Shown here: piece by piece, positions 9,523-19,098 of the stretch
How the letters are laid out: every line of letters starts with the position of its first letter
Numbering within the stretch: position 1 is the stretch's first letter
Source: an uncultured Porphyromonadaceae bacterium
Lineage (GTDB): Bacteria; Bacteroidota; Bacteroidia; Bacteroidales; Muribaculaceae
Assembly: GCA_947175495.1 (NCBI GenBank)
Contig: CAMWNB010000001.1
Coordinates: 37,570 to 101,569, forward strand
DNA length: 64,000 nt
Reading direction: 5' to 3'
Notes under the pieces: generated by a model
Database searches by the model: none
Told to the model about the DNA's origin: nothing
Seen by the model: the letters and a program-made list of their open reading frames with translations, nothing else
Position numbers and translations under genes: made by a program

Positions 9523-12500
9523 ATGAAACGTTGCTTCTTAGCATATATAATATGTGTCATTGCAGGCGCGGCGGGCGCGTGGGCCGCTTCCGGCTATCAG
9601 TTCCGCCATCTTCCGGCCGGCATGCATCTGTCGAGCAAGCTTGTCAACGCCATTTACCAGGACGACGAAGGGTTTGTGTATTTCGGAACAGCCTCGGGTC
9701 TGTACAGGTATGATGGCTACAGCGTGCGCGCCTATATGCGCGACGACGCCGATTCCACATCGCTCCACGACAGCTATGTCGAAGACCTCATGCGCGCTCC
9801 GGACGGCCGGATATGGGTGCGTGCCGGCGGCACCTACTCCATCTTCGATCCGGCGCTGGACCGTTTCGACCGGCGTGTCGACGAGGTGTGTCGCTCCATG
9901 GGCGTGGAGGAGCTGCCGGCGTATGTGGCTTTCGGCTCCGACGGTTCATGCTGGATGGCCGTGGATGGAGATGGCCTCTATCGCCACCGCAACAAAGTGA
10001 CCGTCAAGGTGGACGACCCCGACGGCCTGCTGCGTCGCGCGCAGCCCTGCGACCTTGTGGAAGTGGGGCAGGGGCGCATGCTGTATGTCGACATGGACGG
10101 CAATATGGTGTTTCTTGACGGCCGCACCTCGCGCATCACCGGAGTGACCCGCGTGCCGGTGTCGCCCGGAACTCCCCGCGAGGTATATACCGCATATGTC
10201 GACCGCGAGGGCCTCGTGTGGGTGTTTTCGCGAAGCGGGCTGTGGCTCTACAACGATGCTGCGGCCGGCTGGCACGAGAGCTATGGCGGCGCGCCGCTGC
10301 CGCAGGGCCATGTGATGGCTGTCATGCAGGACCGGCTCGGGCGCGTGTGGATAGGCTACGACCACGATGGCCTGGCTATAATCGAGAAAAACGGCCGCAC
10401 GCAGCATGTGTCGAGTGTGGTCGAGGATGCTCGCACGCTCAGCAGCAACACTGTCACCGTGCTCATGGAGGACCGCTCGGGCAGCGTGTGGGTCGGCTCG
10501 CGCAAGAACGGCATATCCATCTACGACGACAGTGCCTTCAAATTCGATTTCACTCCGTTTCCCGACGTGAACTGCATAGTGCCTGCCGGCGATGGCAATC
10601 TTTGGCTCGGAACCGACAGCAAGGGCTTGATATGTTGGAATAAGGCTACCGGCGACAGCCGCACCGTCGATACGGCTCGTCCGGGTCGCATGGCGGATGC
10701 CATCGTGTGTCTCGAAGTGGGCGCCGACGGCACCGTGTGGGCCGGAACGTTCAGCGGCGGCCTGCTGCGCGTCGACCGCTCCGGGCGTGTAGCCCGCTTC
10801 ACGACGGCTGACGGTCTTGCGTCCGACAACGTCTGGTCCGTAGACAGCCGCCCCGACGGCTCGTTGCTCCTGGGCACGCTCGGCGGAGGTCTGCAGGTCT
10901 ACGACCCTGCAACGCGCAGGTCGACTGTTTACAATCCCTCCAATTCTCCGTTAGGGTCGGAGTATGTGAGTTCGGTGGCGGCAGCCCCGGACGGCCGCTA
11001 TTATCTGGGCACATCCTGCGGGCTCGGTGTGTACGACCCTTCCGAGGGCCGCGTCGAGAACCTCACCGGCAACCGCCGCGGCTCGCAGCAATTCGTCAAC
11101 GTCAACATCAACCAGGTGATGGTCGACAGCCGCGGCCTGCTGTGGGTGGCCACCCGTGAGGGGCTTGACGTGTACGACAGTGCGACGGACAGCATCCACC
11201 GCGTGCCGGTCGGCCCGGGCCGATTCGTCCTCGGATTGGCCGAGGACGACAATCACACCGTGTGGGTCAGCGCCGGCAGTGAACTTATGAGTGTAACAGT
11301 CTCCACCGACACTGTCGGCAACGGCCGCAGCTTCGACATCCACACCTACGACAGCAGTGACGGCTTGCAGACGTGCGACTTCAACCAGCGGTCGCTCTGT
11401 CTCACTCCCGACGGAGAAATGCTCGTCGGGGGATTCTACGGTGTCAATAGTTTCCGGCCCAATAGCTTGAAGCTCGGCACGGTAGAACCGCGTGTCTATT
11501 TCACGGAGCTTTCGCTGTTCAACGAAGAGGTGAAGGTGGGCGAAGTGCGCAACGGACGGGTGCCGTTGCCGCGGCGTCTCAGCGAATTGCAGGAAATAGA
11601 GCTGGACTACAGCGACAATGAATTTGCAGTCACTTTCGCCACCGACTGCTATGTGAAGCCCGAAAAGACCGTCTACTACTATAAGCTCGACGGCTTCAGC
11701 GACGACTGGCGACAGCTCGCCGGCAACGCCCACCGCGTGGGATATACCAACCTTTCGCCGGGGCGCTACACGCTGCATGTGAAGGCGTTCAGCGGCGACG
11801 GTGTGGCTTCGTCGAATGTTGCCTCGCTCGGCATTGTGATCCGGCCGCCGTTTTACGCCACGACCACGGCAAAAGTGATCTACGCGCTGCTTGTCGCCGT
11901 GTTTGTGTTCTTGGCGTTCCGTCAGATCCGTCGCCACGAACAGCGCCTGTCGCGCAGGCGGGAGCGCCGCGAGGCCATGCGCAAGCAGGAAGAACTCGAC
12001 CAGCTGAAATTCCGTTTCTTCACCAACGTCAGCCACGAGCTGCGCACCCCGCTCACGCTTATCACTGCGCCGCTCGACTCCCTGCTCAAAAAAGACTGCG
12101 ATCCGGACACACGCGAGAAACTCGACATAATCCACGACAATGCCTCGCGCCTGTTGTATCTTGTGAATCAGCTGCTCGACTTCCGCAAAAACGAGGTGGC
12201 GGGCCTGACCCTCAATCCGTCGCGCGGCGATGTGGTGCGCTTCGTGCGCTCCATATGCGACTCTTTTATATCGCTGTCGGACGCGCGCCACATACATCTC
12301 ACGTTCTTCAGCAACGTCGACTCGCTCACTATGGATTTCGACGAGGACAAGATGAGCAAGATCGTGATGAACCTGCTGAGCAACGCATTCAAGTTCACTC
12401 CCGAGAACGGCCGTGTGGACGTGTCGCTGTCGCTTGAAGGTTCAAATCTTGTAATAGCCATTGCCGATACCGGCTGCGGCATCTCCGACGACGACAAGCA

Positions 12501-13494
12501 GCGCATCTTCGAGCGTTTCTATCAGGCCGGCAAAGGAAAGCACCCTGCCGGGGGCACGGGCATAGGTTTGAGCCTTGTGGCCGAATATGTGCGTCTGCAC
12601 GGCGGTAAGGTGTCGGTGGCCGACAATGCCTTGAGGGGCACGGTGTTTACCGTGAGCATCCCTGTGCACGCCGCCGACGTGCGCGGGGATGCTCACGGCG
12701 AGCGCGCAGCCGTGGTCGATGTGGACGCGCGCGGCTCCGACATGCCGCGTCTGCTTGTGGTCGACGACAATCCCGATCTGCTGCGGTTCATGGTGTCGGA
12801 GCTCAATGCGGAGTATGCCGTGGTCACCGCGGCCGACGGCAACGAGGCGCTTGCCGAAGTGGGCCGCGCCAAGCCCGACGTCATCGTCAGCGATCTGATG
12901 ATGCCCGGAATGGACGGCATTGAGCTGTGCCGCCGTCTCAAGAGCGATGATGCCACGGCCTCCATCCCCCTTCTCATCCTTACTGCCAAACACGAGGTGG
13001 CAGCCAAGATAGAGGGACTCACTCTCGGCGCCGACGATTACATGACCAAACCTTTCAATATCGACGAGCTGAGGCTGCGCATGAAAAAACTGCTCGACCT
13101 GCGCGGGCGAGGCGCGCGCCGCGCCCTCATAGACCCCGAGCCGCAGAGCATCGCCATCACATCGCTCGACGAGAAGCTGATAGAGCGCGCCGTCAGCTAT
13201 GTCGACGAAAACATGCAGCGTCCCGACCTTTCGGTGGAAGAGCTCTCCGCCGAACTGGGTATGAGCCGTGTCCACCTCTACAAGCGTCTGAAGCAGATCA
13301 CCGGCAAGACCCCCATAGAGTTCATCAGAGTGCTCCGTCTGAAGCGCGCCGCCCAGCTGTTGCGCGAAAGTCAGCTTAACATCAGCGAGATAGCGTACCG
13401 CTGCGGATTCAACAATCCTAAGTATTTCAGCCGCTATTTCAAGGAGGAATTCGGAGTGTTGCCGTCGGTCTACCAGGAAAAAGAAGGGAAATAA
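9523..13494 (+). CDS. Hybrid two-component system sensor/regulator (HTCS)
   Basis: A single 1323-residue protein fuses sensor, kinase, receiver and DNA-binding domain. A signal peptide (1-22) precedes a periplasmic sensor of repeated propeller blades (for example GRVWIGYDHDGL, GSVWVGSRKNGI, GTVWAGTFSGGL) and a Y_Y_Y domain. One membrane helix follows (about 784-803). The kinase H-box is SHELRTPLTL with His838, and the ATPase has GTGIGLSLV. The receiver has VVDDNP and phospho-acceptor Asp1124 (VSDLMMPG). The C-terminus is an AraC-type HTH ending NPKYFSRYFKEEFG. HTCS proteins bind a specific oligosaccharide in the periplasm and switch on the adjacent PUL. The divergent susC and the downstream enzymes are the probable targets. 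Confidence 0.96.
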   Translation: MKRCFLAYIICVIAGAAGAWAASGYQFRHLPAGMHLSSKLVNAIYQDDEGFVYFGTASGLYRYDGYSVRAYMRDDADSTSLHDSYVEDLMRAPDGRIWVRAGGTYSIFDPALDRFDRRVDEVCRSMGVEELPAYVAFGSDGSCWMAVDGDGLYRHRNKVTVKVDDPDGLLRRAQPCDLVEVGQGRMLYVDMDGNMVFLDGRTSRITGVTRVPVSPGTPREVYTAYVDREGLVWVFSRSGLWLYNDAAAGWHESYGGAPLPQGHVMAVMQDRLGRVWIGYDHDGLAIIEKNGRTQHVSSVVEDARTLSSNTVTVLMEDRSGSVWVGSRKNGISIYDDSAFKFDFTPFPDVNCIVPAGDGNLWLGTDSKGLICWNKATGDSRTVDTARPGRMADAIVCLEVGADGTVWAGTFSGGLLRVDRSGRVARFTTADGLASDNVWSVDSRPDGSLLLGTLGGGLQVYDPATRRSTVYNPSNSPLGSEYVSSVAAAPDGRYYLGTSCGLGVYDPSEGRVENLTGNRRGSQQFVNVNINQVMVDSRGLLWVATREGLDVYDSATDSIHRVPVGPGRFVLGLAEDDNHTVWVSAGSELMSVTVSTDTVGNGRSFDIHTYDSSDGLQTCDFNQRSLCLTPDGEMLVGGFYGVNSFRPNSLKLGTVEPRVYFTELSLFNEEVKVGEVRNGRVPLPRRLSELQEIELDYSDNEFAVTFATDCYVKPEKTVYYYKLDGFSDDWRQLAGNAHRVGYTNLSPGRYTLHVKAFSGDGVASSNVASLGIVIRPPFYATTTAKVIYALLVAVFVFLAFRQIRRHEQRLSRRRERREAMRKQEELDQLKFRFFTNVSHELRTPLTLITAPLDSLLKKDCDPDTREKLDIIHDNASRLLYLVNQLLDFRKNEVAGLTLNPSRGDVVRFVRSICDSFISLSDARHIHLTFFSNVDSLTMDFDEDKMSKIVMNLLSNAFKFTPENGRVDVSLSLEGSNLVIAIADTGCGISDDDKQRIFERFYQAGKGKHPAGGTGIGLSLVAEYVRLHGGKVSVADNALRGTVFTVSIPVHAADVRGDAHGERAAVVDVDARGSDMPRLLVVDDNPDLLRFMVSELNAEYAVVTAADGNEALAEVGRAKPDVIVSDLMMPGMDGIELCRRLKSDDATASIPLLILTAKHEVAAKIEGLTLGADDYMTKPFNIDELRLRMKKLLDLRGRGARRALIDPEPQSIAITSLDEKLIERAVSYVDENMQRPDLSVEELSAELGMSRVHLYKRLKQITGKTPIEFIRVLRLKRAAQLLRESQLNISEIAYRCGFNNPKYFSRYFKEEFGVLPSVYQEKEGK

Positions 13495-13549
13495 CAAATC
13501 AACCCCCATACGCTAACATAACACCCCGCCGCATTAGTGCGCAAAATGT

Positions 13550-13557
13550 TAACTTTG
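13550..13557 (+). promoter_or_regulatory. Promoter -7 box for the glycosidase operon
   Basis: TAACTTTG matches TAnnTTTG 56 bases before the GH31 ATG at 13614 and after the regulator stop codon. It shows that the enzyme operon can be transcribed separately from the regulator. Confidence 0.7.
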
Positions 13558-13613
13558 CCAGTGAATAGTAATATTCACTCGTTTACAGAATATTAACCAT
13601 TAAATCACCATAC

Positions 13614-16496
13614 ATGAAACTACGCAAATTGTCGCTCATGCTCGCTGCCGCGGCTATTCCCGCTCTTCTGGGCGGTTGCACCAAGGCCTATTCCAAGGAC
13701 GGGCAGAGCGTAATCATCAAGGTAGATCCGGCCAAGGCCGGCGGCGCCGAAAAGGTACGCCTCCAGGTGTTAGGCCCGAAAATCATCCGCGTGAGCGCCA
13801 CCCCGACATCGGATTTCGCAGCCGACGCCAGCCTCGTGGTGCTTGAGCAGGAAAAGTATTCCGACTTCACAGTCGAGCAGGAGAACGACAGCACCATCCG
13901 TGTCGCCACGCCCGAAATCAGCGCCACGGTGAGCACCCTTACCGGCGCAGTCTCCTTCTACGACAAGGACGGCAGCCTCATCCTGGCAGAAAACGGCGGT
14001 GGCCGCAATTTCACGCCCATCAGCGTGGAGGGCACCGACTCCTATAGCGTGCAGCAGACATTCGCCTCGCCCGACGACGAGGAAGGCCTCTACGGCCTCG
14101 GCCAGCACCAGAGCGACGAGTTCAACTACAAGGGACTCAACGAAGAACTCTTCCAGTACAACACCAAAGTGTCGGTGCCCTTTGTGGTGTCCACGGGCAA
14201 CTACGGTGTGCTGTGGGACAGCTACTCGCTGCTGCGCTTCGGCCGCCCCGACGACTACAAGCAGCTCGGCGAGGCATTCAAGCTCTACGATAAAGACGGC
14301 AACGAAGGCGCCCTCACCGGCACCTATACCCAGGCCGACGGTAAGGTGATGACCCGCCGTGAGGACAAGCTCTACTTCGAGCACCTCAAGCGCGGCGATC
14401 TCGACCATGTGGTCAACGCTCCCGAGGACTTTAAGTTCCAAGGCGGCAAAGTGGTGTACGAAGGCGACATCGTGCCCGAAACCACCGGCGACTATAACTT
14501 CATCCTCTATTATTCCGGTTATCAGAAGGTCTACATCGACGGCAAGCTCGTCGTGCCCGAACGCTGGCGCACCGCCTGGAATCCCAACAGCTACAAGTTC
14601 ACCGTGGCTCTTGAAGCCGGCAAGCGCACTCCTCTGCGCATCGAATGGGAACCCAACGGCGGCGTGGCCTACTGCGGCCTCCGCGTCTACACTCCCGGCG
14701 AGGACATCAACAAGAACGACATGAGCTGGTGGGGCGAGATGCAGGACATGATCGACTACTACTTCATCGGCGGCGACTCCATGGACGACGTCATCCACGG
14801 CTACCGCACCCTCACCGGCAAGGCTCCCGTGATGCCCCGCTGGGCAATGGGTTACTGGCAGAGCCGCGAGAAGTACAACACCCAGGAGGAGGTGCTCTCC
14901 ACCCTGGCCGAGTACCGCAAGCGCAACATCCCCATCGACAACATCGTCATCGACTGGCTGCACTGGCCGCAGGACGCATGGGGAAGCCATGAATTCGACC
15001 GCAACCGTTTCCCCGACCCTAAGGGCATGGTCGACAGCATCCACGCCATGAACGGCCGCGTGATGATTTCGGTGTGGCCGAAGTTCTACGTCACCACCGA
15101 ACACTACAAGGAATTCGACAAGAACGGCTGGATGTATCAGCAGGCCGTCAAGGACAGCATCCGCGACTGGGTGGGTCCCGGCTACCTCGGCTCGTTCTAT
15201 GACGCCTACAATGCCGACGCACGCAAGCTCTTCTGGCATCAGATGGAAGAGCACTACTATCCCCTCGGCATCGATGCCTGGTGGATGGACGCCAGCGAGC
15301 CCAACATCCGCGACTGCACCGACATCCAGTACCGCAAGGACCTCTGCGGTCCCACGGCCCTCGGTCCCTCAACCAAGTACTTCAACGCCTACGCCCTCAT
15401 GAACGCCGAGGCCATCTACGACGGCCAGCGCGGCGTCGACCCCGACAAGCGCGTGTTCCTGCTCACCCGCAGCGGTTTCGCAGGCCAGCAGCGCTACAGC
15501 ACCGCCACCTGGAGCGGCGACATCGCCACCCGCTGGGAGGACATGGCCGCCCAGATAGCCGCCGGCCTCAACTTCGCCGTCAGCGGCGTGCCTTACTGGA
15601 CCATGGACATCGGCGGCTTCTGCGTGGAGGACCGCTACGTGGCCGCCCAGAAGCTCTTCAACGAGAAAGGCATCGAGAACGCCGACCTCAAGGAATGGCG
15701 CGAGCTCAACAGCCGCTGGTTCCAGTTCGGCGCCTTCGCGCCCCTCTACCGCGCCCACGGCCAGTGGCCTTTCCGCGAAATCTTCAACATCGCCCCCGAA
15801 GGCCATCCCGCCTATGAGTCGATGCTTTACTACACTCGCCTGCGCTACAACCTGATGCCCTACATCTACTCGCTGGCCGGCAAGACCTATTTCGACGACT
15901 ACACCATCATGCGTCCGCTCGTCATGGACTTCGCAGCCGACAAGCGTGTGCGCGACATCAAGGACCAGTTCATGTTCGGCCCCGCCTTCATGGCCGCTCC
16001 TGTCACCACCTATGGTGCCCGCGAGCGCGAGGTCTACTTCCCCGCCGGCGCCGAGTGGTACGACTTCTACACCGGCAAGGCCTACAAGGGCGGCGAAACG
16101 GCCACCGTGCCTGCTCCCTACGGCCGCATGCCCCTGTTCGTTGCCTCCGGCTCCATTGTGCCTTTCGGCCCCGACATGCAGTGGAGCGCCGAGAAGCCTG
16201 CCGAAGTAATCGACCTTTACGTCTACACCGGCCGCGACGGCTCGTTCACTCTCTACGAAGACGAGAACCTCAACTACAACTACGAGAAAGGCGCCTACGC
16301 CAACATCCCCTTCGCATGGAACCAGGCCACGGGCACACTCACCATCGGCGACCGCAACGGCGAGTTCCCCGGCATGCTCAAGGAACGTAAGTTCAACGTG
16401 GTCAAGGTGAGCCCCGACGCTCCCGCTTCGTTCGACAGCCGCTCCGCCGGCAAGCTCGTCGACTACGACGGCCATGCCGTGAGCGTGCAGCTCTAA
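13614..16496 (+). CDS. GH31 alpha-xylosidase lipoprotein with inserted PA14 domain
   Basis: The 960-residue product is a glycoside hydrolase of family 31 with signal peptide and lipobox LGGC (Cys22). A PA14 domain is inserted at about residues 255-360 (TTGDYNFILYYSGYQKVYIDG, WEPNGGVAYCGLRVY). The (beta/alpha)8 barrel carries nucleophile Asp559 in WWMDASEPN and acid/base Asp636 in TWSGD. This architecture is that of characterised alpha-xylosidases from xyloglucan loci, which remove non-reducing-end alpha-1,6-xylose. Activity on other alpha-glycosides cannot be excluded. It is first in a cluster with GH2 and GH3, and the product xylose fits the xylA and xylE genes downstream. A hairpin after the gene may lower read-through. 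Confidence 0.93.
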   Translation: MKLRKLSLMLAAAAIPALLGGCTKAYSKDGQSVIIKVDPAKAGGAEKVRLQVLGPKIIRVSATPTSDFAADASLVVLEQEKYSDFTVEQENDSTIRVATPEISATVSTLTGAVSFYDKDGSLILAENGGGRNFTPISVEGTDSYSVQQTFASPDDEEGLYGLGQHQSDEFNYKGLNEELFQYNTKVSVPFVVSTGNYGVLWDSYSLLRFGRPDDYKQLGEAFKLYDKDGNEGALTGTYTQADGKVMTRREDKLYFEHLKRGDLDHVVNAPEDFKFQGGKVVYEGDIVPETTGDYNFILYYSGYQKVYIDGKLVVPERWRTAWNPNSYKFTVALEAGKRTPLRIEWEPNGGVAYCGLRVYTPGEDINKNDMSWWGEMQDMIDYYFIGGDSMDDVIHGYRTLTGKAPVMPRWAMGYWQSREKYNTQEEVLSTLAEYRKRNIPIDNIVIDWLHWPQDAWGSHEFDRNRFPDPKGMVDSIHAMNGRVMISVWPKFYVTTEHYKEFDKNGWMYQQAVKDSIRDWVGPGYLGSFYDAYNADARKLFWHQMEEHYYPLGIDAWWMDASEPNIRDCTDIQYRKDLCGPTALGPSTKYFNAYALMNAEAIYDGQRGVDPDKRVFLLTRSGFAGQQRYSTATWSGDIATRWEDMAAQIAAGLNFAVSGVPYWTMDIGGFCVEDRYVAAQKLFNEKGIENADLKEWRELNSRWFQFGAFAPLYRAHGQWPFREIFNIAPEGHPAYESMLYYTRLRYNLMPYIYSLAGKTYFDDYTIMRPLVMDFAADKRVRDIKDQFMFGPAFMAAPVTTYGAREREVYFPAGAEWYDFYTGKAYKGGETATVPAPYGRMPLFVASGSIVPFGPDMQWSAEKPAEVIDLYVYTGRDGSFTLYEDENLNYNYEKGAYANIPFAWNQATGTLTIGDRNGEFPGMLKERKFNVVKVSPDAPASFDSRSAGKLVDYDGHAVSVQL

Positions 16497-16506
16497 GCCT
16501 CAACAC

Positions 16507-16545
16507 ATCCGGGGCTGCGGCCTCCCGTAGCCCCGGATTCATTTT
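16507..16545 (+). terminator. Hairpin after GH31, possible partial terminator
   Basis: A perfect 10-bp stem (ATCCGGGGCT / AGCCCCGGAT, arms 16507-16516 and 16529-16538) is followed by TCATTTTA. The T-run is weak, so read-through into the GH2 gene is likely. Confidence 0.6.
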
Positions 16546-16596
16546 ACTCACCCCACCTATGAGTATTTCTCCTCCCCAATCCGATAATTATTACAG

Positions 16597-19098
16597 ATGT
16601 TTCTTAATAGGTTATATATAATAATTGTGGTTATGACTGCTGCGGTTGTGTCGGCTTTTGCGGCCGACAGCCGCGCTGTCAGTTTTAATGCGGACTGGCG
16701 CTTTCACCTCGGCGATGTGGCCGGGGCGCAGGAGCCCGGCTTTGACGATTCGTCGTGGCGCATCCTCTCGCTGCCTCACGATTGGGCCATCGAAGGCGAC
16801 TTCAGCATCGACAATCCCAGCGGCACCGGCGGCGGAGCCCTCCCCGGCGGCATAGGCTGGTATCGCAAGAGCTTCGAAGTGAGCGCCGCACAACTTAAAA
16901 AACACACCTACATCGACTTCGACGGCGCTTATATGAACGCCACCGTCTTCATTAACGGCCACCGGCTGGGCACGCGCCCCTACGGCTACGCCTCGTTCAG
17001 CTATGACCTCACTCCGTGGCTCCGCGAGGGTCGCAACGTTGTGGCCGTGCATGTGGACAACGCCGAACAGCCCAATTCGCGCTGGTACAGCGGTTGCGGC
17101 ATCTACCGCAATGTGTGGCTGCGCACGCTCTCCGACATCCATGTGCCCCTGTGGGGACAGCAGATAAGCACCGACGTGACCGATGACAGAGCCACACTCG
17201 ACATCGCCACTGAGTTGAGTTTCAAGAAGAAAGGGTGCGTGAGCGTCTATTCGCAGCTCATCGATGCCGACGGCCGTGCGATAGCCCGTTCCGCCACTGC
17301 CACCATAAAGGCCGCCAAGGGCGAGGACGCCACCGTCAAAGGCATAGTCACAGTCGACAATCCCCGTCTGTGGGCTCCCGGTTCGCCATATCTCTACACC
17401 CTCGCCACCTATGTGCAGGACGCCCGCACCGGCGCCGTGCTCGACGCCTACATGCAGCCCGTGGGGCTGCGCTACTTCGGCTTTGATGCCGAAAAGGGAT
17501 TCTCTCTTAATGGCAAGCGTATGAAAATCAACGGTGTCTGCCTGCACCACGATGCCGGCGCGCTTGGAGCTGTGGTCAACCGCCGCGCCATCCGCCGCCA
17601 GCTTGAAATCATGCAGGACATGGGCGTCAACGCCATCCGCTCGTCGCACAACCCGCCGGCTCCCGAACTGCTCGAACTTTGCGACGAGATGGGTCTGATG
17701 GTCATGGACGAGACCTTCGACATGTGGCGCAAAAAAAAGACAGCCCACGACTATTCGCGCTATTTCAACGAGTGGCACGAGCGTGATATGGACGACCTCA
17801 TCCGCCGCGACCGCAACCATCCTTCCATCATCATCTGGAGCATAGGCAACGAGGTGCTCGAGCAGTGGACCGATGCCAAAGCCGACACCCTCAGCCTCGA
17901 GGAAGCCAATCTCATCCTCAACTTCGGCCACGGCAAGGAGATGCTGGCGCAGGAAGGAGAGATGAGCGTCAATTCTCTGCTGACGCGCAAACTGGCCGAC
18001 CGTGTGCGTGCTCTTGATCCCTCGCGCCCCGTCACAGCCGGATGCAACGAGCCCGACCCGGGCAATCACCTCTTCCGAAGCGGTGCTCTTGACATCATTG
18101 GCTTCAACTACCACGACGACTGGTTTGCCGGCGTGCCGGCGAACTTCCCCGGCAAGCCCTTCATCGTAACCGAGAGTGTGTCGGGTCTCGCCACGCGCGG
18201 TTACTACGATATGCCCGCCGACAGCGTGCATCAGTGGCCCGAGCGCTGGGACAAACCTTTCTTCAACGAGACATTCTCCTGCTCCAGCTACGACAACTGC
18301 CATGTGCCCTGGGGTAACACCCACGCGGGCACCATGCGCCATGTGCGCGACAACGATTTCATAGCCGGGCAGTTCGTGTGGACGGGTTTCGACTATATCG
18401 GCGAGCCCACGCCCTACGGCTGGCCCGCGCGCAGCAGCTATTTCGGCATAGTCGACCTCGCCGGTTTCCCCAAGGACATCTACTATATGTATAAGGGCGA
18501 ATGGCGCCCCGACCAGACCGTGCTCCATCTCTTTCCGCATTGGAACTGGGAGCCGGGACAGACCGTAGACGTGTGGGCCTACTACAACAACGCCGACGAA
18601 GTGGAACTGCTGCTCAACGGCCGCAGCCTCGGCTCGCGCTCGCGCGGCAAAGACGATTTTCATGTGAGCTGGAGCGTGCCCTTCGAACCCGGAATCATCA
18701 CAGCCATAAGCCGTAAAGACGGTCGCGAAGTGGCCCGCGACGAGCGCCGCACCGCCGGCGCCCCCGCAGCCATTCGCCTCACTCCCGACCGTACGTCGAT
18801 CTCGGCCGACGGCTACGATCTCAGCTACGTCACCGTAGACGTGATTGATGCCGACGGCAATCTCTGCCCTTGGGCCGACAATGAGATTGCGTTCGAGGTC
18901 GAAGGCTCGGCCTTCAACGCCGGAGTGGACAACGGCAGCCCCATATCGCTCGAGCGCTTCAAGGACAGCAAGCGCAAGGCTTTCTACGGCAAAGCCCTTG
19001 TCATCCTGCAAAATAACGGCTCGGAAGGCCCTGCCACGCTCCGCGCCACCGCCGCCGGCCTCGCTCCGGCAGAAATCACCATTCAGTCAGCCAGATGA
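16597..19098 (+). CDS. GH2 beta-galactosidase-type glycosidase
   Basis: The 833-residue secreted enzyme begins with an N-terminal hydrophobic signal (AAVVSAFAAD). The GH2 sugar-binding jelly roll follows (FNADWRFHLGD, SLPHDWAIEGDF, GGIGWYRKSF), then the Ig-like domain and TIM barrel. Acid/base Glu419 is in WSIGNEV and nucleophile Glu526 in PFIVTES. A C-terminal Ig-like extension (about 700-830) is typical of Bacteroidetes GH2 enzymes. In this locus it probably removes beta-galactose from xyloglucan-type side chains, but family GH2 also holds beta-mannosidases and glucuronidases. Its stop codon overlaps the GH3 start by four bases (ATGA), so translation is coupled. Confidence 0.93.
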   Translation: MFLNRLYIIIVVMTAAVVSAFAADSRAVSFNADWRFHLGDVAGAQEPGFDDSSWRILSLPHDWAIEGDFSIDNPSGTGGGALPGGIGWYRKSFEVSAAQLKKHTYIDFDGAYMNATVFINGHRLGTRPYGYASFSYDLTPWLREGRNVVAVHVDNAEQPNSRWYSGCGIYRNVWLRTLSDIHVPLWGQQISTDVTDDRATLDIATELSFKKKGCVSVYSQLIDADGRAIARSATATIKAAKGEDATVKGIVTVDNPRLWAPGSPYLYTLATYVQDARTGAVLDAYMQPVGLRYFGFDAEKGFSLNGKRMKINGVCLHHDAGALGAVVNRRAIRRQLEIMQDMGVNAIRSSHNPPAPELLELCDEMGLMVMDETFDMWRKKKTAHDYSRYFNEWHERDMDDLIRRDRNHPSIIIWSIGNEVLEQWTDAKADTLSLEEANLILNFGHGKEMLAQEGEMSVNSLLTRKLADRVRALDPSRPVTAGCNEPDPGNHLFRSGALDIIGFNYHDDWFAGVPANFPGKPFIVTESVSGLATRGYYDMPADSVHQWPERWDKPFFNETFSCSSYDNCHVPWGNTHAGTMRHVRDNDFIAGQFVWTGFDYIGEPTPYGWPARSSYFGIVDLAGFPKDIYYMYKGEWRPDQTVLHLFPHWNWEPGQTVDVWAYYNNADEVELLLNGRSLGSRSRGKDDFHVSWSVPFEPGIITAISRKDGREVARDERRTAGAPAAIRLTPDRTSISADGYDLSYVTVDVIDADGNLCPWADNEIAFEVEGSAFNAGVDNGSPISLERFKDSKRKAFYGKALVILQNNGSEGPATLRATAAGLAPAEITIQSAR